Of a DNA stretch of 64,000 bases, positions 1-57,317 are shown in pieces. The position numbers were made by a program, and so were the translations under genes. Location: contig JAYKKM010000196.1 of the NCBI GenBank assembly GCA_035772405.1, forward strand, positions 2,989,501-3,053,500. Reading direction: 5' to 3'. The DNA comes from Chrysogorgia sp. JL179-B06. Lineage: Eukaryota > Cnidaria > Anthozoa > Scleralcyonacea > Chrysogorgiidae. Numbering within the stretch: position 1 is the first letter of the stretch; each line of letters starts with the position of its first letter. The notes beneath the pieces were generated by a model. That model was given only the letters and a program-made list of their open reading frames with translations, was not told the DNA's origin and ran no database searches.

Positions 1-71
1 TTTCGTTTCGTGATATAATTTTAATATTTTTTAACCAGAAGTCCAACCAGACTTCACAAAGAAGTTTTAAT

Positions 72-47420
<47,349 letters not shown>

Positions 47421-48365
47421 ACAAAAAGTTCAACGGTTTTTAGTATTATTTTTTAATTATTCCATGTCGGGTTTTTAAGTAAAATATATTGGTTACAATC
47501 ATCGAAGAGAGTAGCTGAAAAAGAACATTGATAAGTCCATTGATAAGCGAAGTTATGCTAATTTGTAAACATCTGCATATTTTGAAAACAATATATTTCT
47601 ATAGATTTGAATATGTAAATCGTTTCAAAATTTGCATAGCATGACCAGTTGCTATGGCCAACTTCCCTAATGGATATAAAGTCTATTTGCACTATATTGA
47701 CATTTGAGTGCAAAAAGTCCTCTCGTAATCAAGTAGTTATTCTCACCATGGCGCGGTTGCGAAGCCCGGGTAATGTTGATATGGATAAATTGAATATGGA
47801 TTAATCAGAATTAAAAATATATTTTATAATAAAAATATTTTTCAAAATAAATCAGAATTCGCGGCTGTCGTGTATCCCATAAGATGAAGTACCTACGAAA
47901 CGTATGGTGTAGTTTTCTGATATCTATGTATGCTGGCTCAGTGCCCAATTTTCGCGCCTTTCTAGTTCATATTTATATAGACTTTTGTTTTATCATTTAT
48001 GTTACTACTCAAATAACGAGATAGATTGGTTTGCAACCAGGTGAAGTACTTACCATAAGTTTAGCTGAATTTCGGTGCAACTGTGATGCAGTTTTATCGT
48101 CTAATTAGGACTTCGTCAGATAAGGTGGTATTATAGTGGCGGAAATATGGTCTTCAACCAAATCAACCACGGAGTGCGCATGACCAGGACTAAATTAACC
48201 CATTAGCATTATGTCTTTGGTTAATCTAAAGGTAAGCAGCTCAAGGCGAGGGTTAGGATTGAACTATAGGGGGTATTTAGGACTAAATATCCGATGGGTG
48301 TTAGGTTTCACATCGATGAGATTGTTTGAACTTATAGATTAACGTAAGACATTAATGGAGCGAGA
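47421..48365. other. 3' flank of GK5, no recognised feature
   Basis: AT-rich sequence with an AATAAA near 47828 that could serve the kinase mRNA. No coding region is recognised. Confidence 0.4.
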
Positions 48366-48550
48366 AGATGGTGAAATGCCGAGATTTTAGGAACGAAATA
48401 ATGACGTTTCGAGCCCTTCATATGGAGCCCTTCCTTACTCTGATGAAGGACTCCGCTCGAAACGTCATTATTTCGTTCCTAAAATATTGGCAGTTCACCA
48501 CCTTTTCGCTTTGCTATATATCCAAAACACTGCACTTTATTTTTGTAAGA
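48366..48550. mobile_element. Penelope pLTR fragment, head-to-head
   Basis: TACTCTGATGAAGGACTCCG, then CTCGAAACGTCATTATTTCG (48436-48475) and the downstream TTGCTATATATCCAAAACAC match the pLTR at 24531. The left part (TTTAGGAACGAAATAATGAC with GTTTCGAG) is the same sequence inverted. Stem II has lost a pair, so the ribozyme is likely dead. Confidence 0.7.
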
Positions 48551-49029
48551 CATAACGGTTGTGGGATACATTTTGCCCTAGACATGCGCATTCCTTGGTT
48601 GATTTGTGTGGTTGAAGACAACAATTTGGTCAACATAATTATCCGGGCTTTGCACACTGGACGACCCTCGCATCACTATGTATATAGGGATAAATACGGA
48701 GAACGGAGGCTTTATGCCAGATACATCCGACGTTCGAGGCACTCACCCGACTCATAACACGATTAAAGGAGGTTTCCTTAAAATCATATCGATTACTGAA
48801 TGACGCTATGGAAATGTGGGCATGCGCATTCGTTCAGTATTAGTCCCACATTTTTCACACGTTAGTTTTAAACGACGCAATCTATGCACGAGATCTCTTC
48901 GCAAAGGACTTTGGGATTCTAGGGCTCAACATAATGTCCATCTATTTTGTATTAAAGTTTTTATTCTAATTAACGACCTAAAACAAACTATGGAAATGAA
49001 CAAATCTAAATTCTAGCATCTAGAAAAAC

Positions 49030-49540
49030 ACCTTAAAGTGTTTATGCAATGAAAAATTCAGTTCGAAATAAACTGTCTTACCTGAAAGAACTATAAAAAT
49101 TATAAAGATTGACGTTTACAACTCTTCTATATCTCACTTTGTTCTTGAGATATTAAGATTTGTTTGATATGTAAATGTCCTCACTGTGACATCACACTGC
49201 ATAATGACTAACTGAAAAAGCATGTATATCTTTGGGATTATTAAATCAAATCACTCGAAACATAACTTCGTACGTTTTTAGTATCATGGGGCAGACACAC
49301 GCATGTACACTTTCATAATTTCGTTGCATAATCCCAAAGATATACATGCTTCTTCAATAAGTCATTATGCAGTGTGATGTCACAGTGAGGACATTTACAT
49401 ATCAAACAAATATTAATATCTCCAAAACAAAGTGAGATATGGAAGAGTTGTATACGCCAATCTTGATAATTTCTCTAGTTCTTTCAAGTAAGACAGTTTA
49501 TTTCAAAATGAATTTTTCACTGCATAAACACTTTAACAAG
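49030..49540. mobile_element. MITE with TATGCAATGAAAAATTCAGT ends, copy 2
   Basis: Same family as 16900-17350 with longer, better-kept arms (TGTGACATCACACTGCATAA) facing each other around 49250-49320. Confidence 0.78.
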
Positions 49541-49616
49541 CAGAGTTAACATATTAGTAATAGATACAGTATTGCCATGCAAATCCCATACAAGATCGGC
49601 TGCTCATGCTGTCTCG

Positions 49617-50213
49617 TACTTAAAGTGCCCCTGTGATGAAATTTTTGGTATCCCGAATTTTTAAAGAGCATGGTGTTGTTACTTAACTTGCCAAATCTCA
49701 AGCAATCGCGAGCATGGGAAGTTGCCTTTTCAGACTGTTTTTATACGGCCGTCGCGATTAGAGGAAGTGACGTCAAAGACTCAACACGTGGCGAGCTGTG
49801 TATGAATATAAAGCTATTTCGGGAAAACTTTCTATTGAAACTTGTCGTATAATTTCCATAAAGCTTGTCACGTGTTGAGTCTTTGACGTCATAATCACAT
49901 ACTCTGCTGTGGAATCGCGGGCTCGTCTGGAACAAGTTTTGGGTTGCTACTTCATGTTAGGATCACAAAATGGTTTTTGGCAAAATTTTGGTTAGGATTA
50001 TAGTTGTGTTGGGGACAGGTTTACATGAAGTAACCAGCTTTAGCCATACATGAAGTACCTACCCAGTTTTGAGCAATGGCGGACAAAATTTGGGCGACTT
50101 TTTGTTCATTTTTTTGGCAAATGCAAATGTTTAACCTAAAAATGTAATGTTCTGTAACAAAAAACGCCAGGAAACGCAATGTGATATTTTGTCGCAGGGG
50201 CACTTTAAAGTAC
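49617..50213. mobile_element. MITE with TTAAAGTGCCCCTG ends
   Basis: GTACTTAAAGTGCCCCTG at the left and CAGGGGCACTTTAAAGTAC at the right. Inside, GTGACGTCAAAGACTCAACA and its inverse (49770 and 49868). A single end of the family is at 1339. Confidence 0.7.
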
Positions 50214-50379
50214 GAATACATCTAAATAACTATGTTAATCAACTAAATTGGTGATATGAGCTATTTTAGCCGAGAAAATTTTATGTATCTTGGGAGAAAT
50301 CTCTTGCCGATTTACAGATATTGATTTAATTTTCTTCATGAATTATTATGATTAATTCTTTAAGTTAAAGGCTGATTCT

Positions 50380-51480
50380 CGTATCACAGTGGTGGCGGGC
50401 CTATGGACCGAGGGAGCCTATCAGCTCATCCGGCAAACTGCCTTTTTTATTAATGCTGCTATTATTACTAATATTTTCTTTAAAATAATGGATACACTAC
50501 CAAAACATTAAAACAGTGATTTGTGGTCTTTCGATTTTACTCAAATGTGCTCTCAAAATGCACGAAATGCCATTTCCTAGACCCTAAATTCAAAAATTTC
50601 CCGGCGGAGAATCCCCCGAACCCCCTACATATGTCGTCACTTTGTGGGAGGCACACCCACGTTGTGCCGCCACTGTCTCGTATATAATCGTTCGAGTCGT
50701 TGCAAAACGTGCGCAAACACTTATTGACCGAGCGGGAGGTCGGCAAAATTATCCTGTCCGTAGTCTTTCAGTAAAGACTGAGCGACGAAGGGACTAGGTT
50801 CGTGAAAAAAGACCAAAGGTAGGATAATTTTGCCGTAAAGATCGACCAAACGAGATTAATAAGATTTTTATTATATGGCTATTTTAAATGTCTTACATTT
50901 CCTCAATTTTTCACTTGTTTTGTAATGACCAGTCTTTACCGGTTTGTAAAGACCGCTCAGGAACCAATCAGATTGCAGAAAAGCTGCGTTAAAACTGCTC
51001 AGAGCAAAGCCATGTAATATATATGATGCATATAATCGTCCAGATCGTTTGCGCACTTTTTGAAACGAATCGGAGGTCGTCAGATCATGTTGCCGCTTGG
51101 GACGATGTTTTTTAGTATAACCATAGCGCTACTTAACCATGCAAATAACCACTAACCCCAAAAACAATTTAGATTCTAACCCCCGCCTAATAAGTTTTCT
51201 AACCTTAACCCCCCGCCTAATGAGTTTTCTAACCCCCCGCTTAAGTGTCTTCCTAACCCCCGGCTGTATTTGTTATGGTTATAATAAAAAACAGTATTCT
51301 TAGTCCCAGGGGTAATCTCAACACCGTCCTCGTTCTGTTTACAACGTGACTCTCATAATTTTCACGACGATGTTAACTCGCAGAGAGAAGGCGAGGCTAA
51401 AACGCGGGTAGCGGTTTCTAACGCTAAACCTTAGAAAACTCGTTAGGCGGGGGGTTAGGATCTTAGTTGTTTTGGGGTTG
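50380..51480. other. Intergenic stretch with small inverted repeats
   Basis: GGTCGGCAAAATTATCCTGT (50739) is inverted as AGGATAATTTTGCCG (50821). A CGTTTGCGCACTTTTTGAAA piece near 51046 resembles 50695-50720. AACCCCCCGCCTAATGAG repeats occur at 51175-51250. No gene. Confidence 0.4.
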
Positions 51481-51559
51481 TTTCCAGTCATCTCTTCACA
51501 TTTCCAACCTTTTGGGTATATTAAAGAGACACGACCCACCCGCTGGGCCGCTACCCGCT

Positions 51560-51765
51560 CAGTCCCGGATTAACCCCATGGCAGAACCGGCATATGCCGG
51601 GGGCCCCGCGCTTTTGGGGGGCCCCACGCTTTCTGATTGCGCAATTTTTTGTTTTGCACTTCCTTTCTACAAAGCGATAGGCCCCAGAAAGCGCGGGGCC
51701 CCCAAATCGCCCCCCCCCCCAACACGCGGGGCCCCAAAAAGCGCGGGGCCCTATAATTTACGTAA
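51560..51765. repeat. GGGGCCCCGCGCTTT fold-back
   Basis: GGGGCCCCGCGCTTTTGGGG is inverted several times up to 51750 (AAAAAGCGCGGGGCCC). A C run is at 51711. It looks like the end of a hAT-type element. Confidence 0.45.
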
Positions 51766-52202
51766 AATAGTTTTTAGGGACAAAACGCAGAATTTTATCT
51801 TTTGTAGTTTTACTATTTTTTTGCAGTAGTAATATATATATATATATATATATACATGTGTTAGAGACTGGCACTAGCTCTAAGCCAATCAGAATCAAGT
51901 ATTGATTTGAATGGACCAATCAGAGCAGAGCCAGTCCAAAATTTCCAGGGGGGTGTCGTATTTTTAAGGTGTGGTCACCCTGTATAGAACGACCAGTGAT
52001 CAAATCAGGGGGGATATGAAGCTGGTCGTATACAAGAGGTTTTTTGTATTAAAATTAGTCAAAAAGTGGTCGCGGTCAAGAGTATATATATCACTTAGGT
52101 CGTGTTGTTGTACGACCAGTTTTTTGATAATCCTGAACGACCAGTGAAGGTCATTCAAGGTGAATAGTGTTAAGCAAGTACTGACGTCATTTGCTATATG
52201 CC

Positions 52203-52550
52203 GTGGTGAAAGCGGTGATGAACAGGAACAGGATGTTTAGTTGTAGCATTTAGTGTTCTGACCAACTGAAGATCAGTAGGAATAGTTCACCGAGAAACCA
52301 GACACACCCAAGCTGACAAGAAAGTCAAACATTGTACAAGTTTTCACGCAGAGTCTAACATGAAATGGAAAAACGGTGTTAGACTCTGCGTGAAAACTTG
52401 TACAATGAATAATTTGACTTTCTTGTCAGCTTGGGTGTGTCTGGTTTCTCGGTAAACTTATCCCTACTGATCATCAATTAATCGGAACACGAAATTCTAC
52501 GACTAAACTTCCTGTTCCTGGTCCATCACAGCTTTCACCACCACATGTAG
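52203..52550. mobile_element. Fold-back element next to the virus-like region
   Basis: Arms of about 165 bp (GTGGTGAAAGC, GAAACCAGACACACCCAAGC, GTTTTCACGCAGAGTCTAAC) face each other around 52372. The inner 100 bp of each arm are nearly identical and the outer parts are worn. Confidence 0.78.
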
Positions 52551-52879
52551 CATCCGTGCCAGCACTTAGACAAATCATCATTCACACAGTGATATATATA
52601 CTGACACACACACACGTTTTTGAAAAATTAAAATACATAAAATTCTATTATACATAACCATCATACCTCACCCGATGTGATGTTATACTTACCATCCAAA
52701 AAAACGCCATATTTTTATTTGAAGACTTGTAATGATGTTTGAAAATAAAAATAAACAGTTTTTGAACTGTACTTATTTTTATTTTGGAGTTTATTGATAT
52801 AAAAATAAGCATTTTGAATTAATCATAGAAATTTCCGCCATGGAGCTCTTACCTCGACGCCATCTTATGGGCGAATGAC

Positions 52880-53100
52880 TGATATTCCTTAGTAACGGTA
52901 TTTTTAAAAAGGATCTCAAAATATTATAAGAGGATATATCTCATAAAAATTATTCCCCAAAAAGTTTTAGAGAGAGATAGAGTTTGGAGAAACCTCAAAA
53001 TAATTTTAGATGAAATATCCCAAATAAAAATATTAGAGATGTAAAAGTGTTTTATTAATTTTGGAGAAAAACCTCAAATAATTTTTAAGAGATTTGTTTA
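52880..53100. repeat. Degenerate tandem repeat
   Basis: Two to three worn units with GGAGAAACCTCAAAATAATTTTAGATG. The preceding 52560-52880 holds nothing recognised. The left boundary of the virus-like element may be here, but I see no terminal inverted repeat because the right end is outside the window. Confidence 0.4.
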
Positions 53101-53101
53101 G

Positions 53102-53160
53102 TATATAAGCAGATGTTATTTCATATTTTATCAGTTGTGTTGTGTTTTGCTCGCTTGTAA
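53102..53160 (+). promoter_or_regulatory. Core promoter (TATA plus initiator)
   Basis: TATATAAG at 53102-53109 and TCAGTTGTG at 53131 are about 29 bp apart, and a donor-like CTT/GTAAGT follows at 53156-53161. A spliced leader is possible, but I cannot find the coding exon. The + stretch 53160-53590 has no convincing ORF. Confidence 0.4.
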
Positions 53161-53592
53161 GTTGTGCTTCGGTACAAGACTCTGACATCTTCCAATGTTC
53201 TGTTTTTTATTAAATTGCATTGGTGCGCGATCAACCCGTAGTCGAATTTGCGATTCGAATGAGATTGACTCAGGTCCATAGCGACATTCTGGTCATCCCT
53301 TGTTCAATGAATTGCTTATTTTACGCAAGGGTTTGTTCGTTAGCATATGATGAAAGAGTTAGCTATAGTAAAAACACACACACGAGGGAAAAGTTGGATG
53401 AATATATATATTAAAACACACGAAAACAATAAAAAACTATTTCATACGAATAAATTTGTAATATCCGTGAATGGTTTTCTGTGTGGGTATAAAATCCCTC
53501 GATAGGTTACCCCTACAAATTAAAAAATATAAATCAGTTTTTGGATTGTTTTATTTTTTCCAAGTGTTGTATACCTACAAAAATATAAATAT

Positions 53593-54148
53593 TTATATCA
53601 TTTTTATCATCTTGTCTGTACTCTCAAAGTACATAAATTGTTCACCTCGTGTGTCAACGTACCCCCACACGCGAGGGTCATCGTCTTCTTCTTCGGGTAC
53701 CCGCGGCTCATAGTCGTCGAAATCGAACTCCGTATCCTGTTGGACACGGAAGGCCCATTCAGTGTCACCATCGGAGACGAGAAGTACACCGGGGATCTCC
53801 TCTTCCACATTGATAACTTCGGTTGGCGGTGGAGGGATAACTTCTGTTGGAGGTGGAGTGGTTTCTTTCTAAGAGAAATATAAAAAACATAATAAATACA
53901 TAGCGCTTGTATAGTAAAAACATTTTTAGCGCTATCTTACCTCACATTTGACCGCGTAAAGCGGGATAGCTTCCACACTCGGGTCTTCGTCTTCAAGCGG
54001 GGGTGGTGGGATGGCTTCGTTCTAAGAGAAAATATAAAAAACATAATTACATAACGCTTGTATACAGACAGTAAAAAACATTTTAGCGCTAACTTACATT
54101 GACTTCGGTTGTTTTCTGGATGGGTTTCGTGTTGGTTTGGTTCGACAT
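53593..54148 (-). CDS. Spliced acidic, proline-rich protein (three exons)
   Basis: Exons on the minus strand are 54148-54098 (ATG), 54021-53941 and 53868-53593 (stop), all in phase 0, with GTAAGT/GTAAGA donors and TTTCTCTTAG acceptors. The product is about 136 aa. The start is Gln/Thr-rich (MSNQTNTKPIQ), the middle has PPPP and PPPTEV repeats, and the end is very acidic (FDFDDYEP, PEEEDDD). The two introns (76 and 72 nt) are close copies of each other and the bordering exon starts are similar, so an exon-intron unit was probably duplicated. Function unknown. A TATA box (54219-54226, inverted) and two ACCAATCAGAG boxes lie upstream. AATAAA follows the stop (about 53550). Confidence 0.6.
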
Positions 54149-54218
54149 CTTCGAGATTTTTATTTTTGCTTGGTTCTAGCTTGAATTCGTTGTGGTGCGA
54201 GATACGCATACGTGATTT

Positions 54219-54315
54219 ATTTTATAATGACGCTCTCGGACTATTACAATGGTTTGCGGGTTTAACCAATCAGAGTTTCTATAATCAAACCTCCCCCGTA
54301 TCTAACCAATCAGAG
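54219..54315 (-). promoter_or_regulatory. CCAAT/TATA promoter of the acidic protein gene
   Basis: Minus-strand TATAAAAT at 54226-54219, with ACCAATCAGAG at 54265-54275 and 54305-54315 further upstream. The TATA box is about 70 bp from the ATG. Confidence 0.5.
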
Positions 54316-54329
54316 TTCGTTCATTAACC

Positions 54330-54875
54330 CCCTCATGTCAAAACAAGTGAATTATTATAGGTGGGGAACAATATGGGTTGTTAAACGATTAGGGATGCGT
54401 ATATATAATTAGCGTCGTGTTCTATTCACACCCCTTATGTCAAAACAGTATGATTAATAATAGGGTCGGAACAATGAAGCTTAAGGACGCGAAGCGTTTT
54501 GTTCTGATTCCTCCCCTTATGTCAAAACAGTTTGATATATTATAGGGTAGTGAACAATGAATTTACTTGTGGGGATTAGCGGCCATTTTGTTTGTGTACT
54601 TTGGTAGCGCGATTTTTTAATGTGTTCTAACCTTATTTACTTGTAGGGATTAGCGGCCATTTTGAGGGGATTAGACCCTGTGAAATATATATTTCCCGTG
54701 TTTAAATACGTCTATTTCTAGATATTTAAGCATTTTTATACTTATTTAAGCATATTTTTATGCTTTTTGATACTTTATTTTACACTTTTCACACATTTTA
54801 GTATATATTTTAAAATACCCGTGAGCGCGATAAGGAGAGCGTGTTAATTAATTCACACATGTCAAAATAGATGAT
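54330..54875 (+). repeat. ATGTCAAAACAG direct repeats in an intergenic region
   Basis: ATGTCAAAACA(A/G) occurs near 54335, 54438 and 54518, and ATGTCAAAATAG near 54860. Most copies are followed by TATTATAGG and GAACAATGAA. GGGATTAGCGGCCATTTTG occurs twice (about 54573 and 54646). No gene is seen here. A control or replication region is possible. Confidence 0.55.
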
Positions 54876-54892
54876 AATGGTTTTTTATTGTT

Positions 54893-55216
54893 TTAACGTA
54901 ATACTTCGGGGTTACATTTCATCGTGTAAGAGTTTACAAAGAAGATATGTCTGCCCAAGAGATCTTCTTGATTTTCCTGGCGATGAATCATAGCAACAAT
55001 AATTCCAGCTTCGACTCCCATTCGGGTATTAAGAACAGAGGTAAGGTTAAAATCCTTTAGTATTATCCCGCGCCGGTTGTCTAACCAAATTTTATCTTCT
55101 TTCATGAAGTCAACCACATAAAAATCAGAGTCTTTGCATATTGTATATAGAAATTCAGAACTGTATAACTTCACGTTAACAAGTTTAATTTCGTTTATAT
55201 CTATGCTTGTTGTCAT
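54893..55216 (-). CDS. Hypothetical protein C of a three-ORF cluster
   Basis: 107 aa from the ATG at 55216, ending NPEVLR. No domain is recognised. Its frame stays open upstream of the ATG to about 55262, where it meets the end of the preceding ORF one base out of register. The two may therefore be one gene broken, or read, by a +1 shift. AT-rich codons resemble the other ORFs in this region. Confidence 0.6.
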   Translation of the reverse strand: MTTSIDINEIKLVNVKLYSSEFLYTICKDSDFYVVDFMKEDKIWLDNRRGIILKDFNLTSVLNTRMGVEAGIIVAMIHRQENQEDLLGRHIFFVNSYTMKCNPEVLR

Positions 55217-55265
55217 CGTATCTAATACTAAAATGTTTTTGGAGATGTCTATATATACAAAGGGA

Positions 55266-55499
55266 TTAGTCTTTTACGATAAAAATATATTGATTGGTAA
55301 GATACACGTTTTTACCAATCTTATCGTGTTCGGGTGAATCGAATTCGATTTTAAAATAATCGTTATCTTCATCTTTAAAGAAAAGTTCATACATCTGTTG
55401 CGGTGTTGCAGGTATGGGTCTTGAACCCATTAACTGTAGAGTTTGTTCACGAGATAGATCTCTCAAGCTCCTCATAGATATAATTTTTGCTTGATTCAT
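55266..55499 (-). CDS. Hypothetical protein B of the cluster
   Basis: 77 aa starting MNQAKIIS. The ATG overlaps the stop of the upstream ORF by four bases (ATGA). A longer frame from 55526 is possible, but the overlap makes 55499 attractive. It ends at TAA at 55266 just as the frame of the next ORF opens. No domain recognised. Confidence 0.55.
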   Translation of the reverse strand: MNQAKIISMRSLRDLSREQTLQLMGSRPIPATPQQMYELFFKDEDNDYFKIEFDSPEHDKIGKNVYLTNQYIFIVKD

Positions 55500-55759
55500 G
55501 GCTGATATGGTGGAGGATCCTCGCATGTTACATGCACAAATTGCCCAATCAATGCTGTAAAATCCTTTGATGAGTAGGTATATATATATTCATCACCTAA
55601 CAATAGCAACTTATATATTATTCTATCACATGCATTGTTGGGTAACGGTAACATTTCCATTTTATGACATTCAACCACTTTATATTCATTGTGTGAAAAA
55701 TACTTTGCTAAATCGGTAATTATTACCAACAGAGGTTTTTCTTTTGTACCTGCAATCAT
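55496..55759 (-). CDS. Hypothetical protein A of the cluster, PPxY tail
   Basis: 87 aa, MIAGTKEKPLLVIITDLAKY to EDPPPYQP. No fold is recognised. The C-terminal PPPY matches the PPxY motif bound by WW domains of NEDD4-type ubiquitin ligases, used by some viruses for budding or entry trafficking. With one short motif this is only suggestive. A TATA-like ATATAAAAAC lies about 50 bp upstream. Confidence 0.6.
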   Translation of the reverse strand: MIAGTKEKPLLVIITDLAKYFSHNEYKVVECHKMEMLPLPNNACDRIIYKLLLLGDEYIYTYSSKDFTALIGQFVHVTCEDPPPYQP

Positions 55760-55799
55760 TTTGAAAGTGTATTAATAAAATATAACTTCTAATGTATGT

Positions 55800-56017
55800 T
55801 TTTATATCTTTCCTAGCAACGTTTTTACCGATATATATTTTGGGGGAATATGTACTGCATTAAGTCAACAAAAAGATTAAAAAAGATTTACATGTATTAG
55901 TAATCTTATAATATTGATTTTATCATTCGACCAATGAGATTACCCCGATATTTTATTGGGGAATTAAGTTCAACCAATCAGGTTACGCTATTTTTTTTAA
56001 CGTGTTTTTTTATAAAC
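55800..56017. promoter_or_regulatory. Divergent promoter region with CCAAT boxes
   Basis: ACCAATGAG (55930) and ACCAATCAGG (55973) lie between ORF A (minus) and the 409-aa ORF (plus). TATAAAC at 56011 serves the plus side, about 40 bp from its ATG. An inverted TATAAAAAC near 55805 serves the minus side. Confidence 0.5.
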
Positions 56018-56051
56018 GTTTGTTTCCAAAATTTTTAGGCACAATCTCAGC

Positions 56052-57281
56052 ATGGCCCGTGTGAAACAGACACATAGAAATTTGGAAAGTGGAAAAACCA
56101 TTGCACGGATTGAAAGTAGGGGGAAAGATATTCCCAAAATGTTGAAACAACGCCGTCATCAGCAACAAGAATATCGTCAAATGGGACGGAATATTTCAGA
56201 TGATGAACAAGCATACAGCCAAGAAATCACAAGAAAAAAGAACATCAAAATAACTAAAGACATTGCACAGTCGCCATTAAATTTTGCTCTACCGATAACA
56301 CCGTCCAGTCACGTGTCCCCTCGGCAAACGTCACCACGGCAAGCAAAGCTACCCCCCCTGCAAGTAAATTCATCGTCTCAAGAACAGGAGGGTTACATAA
56401 ACCCTCTACTCCTGCAAGCGAAGTATAACACGTCACCACGGCAAGTACCGTCTCTAGTCCAGCAAGTAAATTCTCCTCTACTACAGCAAGCGAAGTATAA
56501 CGTGCCGTCGTGGCAAGCAAAGGTACCGGCTCTACTATCGCAAGTAAACCCCCTACCTCCGCTACTATCGCAAGAACAGTATAATATACCGCTTCAAACA
56601 CCGCAAGCAAAGTATAATGCATCTCCTATTCCACCGCAAACGATCTCACCGCCACAACCCGAAGATGAATTAGATAATTATATATACGATATGCCCATTG
56701 ATTTCTTCGGTCAAATCCCTATTCCTTCTCCTGCGAATTTAATACGAATGTGTGATGAAATGGTACCCGTTCAACAAGGAAAACAATTATTACAAATTGT
56801 GGATGAATTAGCAAATGCTCTTTCCCCCACATTATCTCCTATTCCTCTTTCACCACCACCACCACAACTACCACCCCCACCTAATTCACCCCAGCCATTA
56901 TTTCCAGTATGTGAAGAAGAGGAAGAAGAAGAAGAGGAAGACGATCGAGAAGTATTGAACGATCCGCCATTGAAGAAAAGATGTTATAAACGTTCGTTAA
57001 TATATATGAAACGTGAAAAAAAAGGTGATGAACATCATGAAGAAAAACGAATGACAATCTATTCGAATTATGATCAAGATATTATTTGTACACAACGCGA
57101 TAAATATCGTGAGTTAGAGGGTCTCTATATTGAGAAACTATATATAAATAAACAATATTTGCAATGGCGTTCTAGAAAATTTACGAGTGACCTTATGGAA
57201 AAACGATATATAATGGATAATAATAAGGATTTGAAACGAAAGACTGATTTGAAAAAAAGGAAACCGAAATGTATAAAATGA
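56052..57281 (+). CDS. Histone-H3-tail-like, disordered 409-aa protein
   Basis: After Met removal the protein would begin ARVKQTHR, against ARTKQTAR in histone H3 (six of eight identical, Lys4 and Arg8 kept). Gly13-Lys14 also align without gaps, while Lys9 is replaced by Asn. Residues about 85-210 are Gln/Pro-rich with repeated QAKYN and SPRQ units. Poly-Pro and an acidic run (E8D2, near residue 295) follow, then a basic C-terminal third (KKRCYKRS, KKRKPK). It is probably largely disordered and nucleic-acid or chromatin associated. No enzyme domain. The start is the first ATG, about 40 bp after a TATA box. Confidence 0.75.
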   Translation: MARVKQTHRNLESGKTIARIESRGKDIPKMLKQRRHQQQEYRQMGRNISDDEQAYSQEITRKKNIKITKDIAQSPLNFALPITPSSHVSPRQTSPRQAKLPPLQVNSSSQEQEGYINPLLLQAKYNTSPRQVPSLVQQVNSPLLQQAKYNVPSWQAKVPALLSQVNPLPPLLSQEQYNIPLQTPQAKYNASPIPPQTISPPQPEDELDNYIYDMPIDFFGQIPIPSPANLIRMCDEMVPVQQGKQLLQIVDELANALSPTLSPIPLSPPPPQLPPPPNSPQPLFPVCEEEEEEEEEDDREVLNDPPLKKRCYKRSLIYMKREKKGDEHHEEKRMTIYSNYDQDIICTQRDKYRELEGLYIEKLYINKQYLQWRSRKFTSDLMEKRYIMDNNKDLKRKTDLKKRKPKCIK

Positions 57282-57317
57282 TATTGTTCTAAATAAAAAT
57301 ATCAGTAATGTGAAAAC

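Noticed and set aside
56254..56622. 122-codon minus frame opposite the H3-tail-like gene
   Set aside because: Arises from the Gln/Pro-rich repeats on the plus strand, and no promoter supports it.
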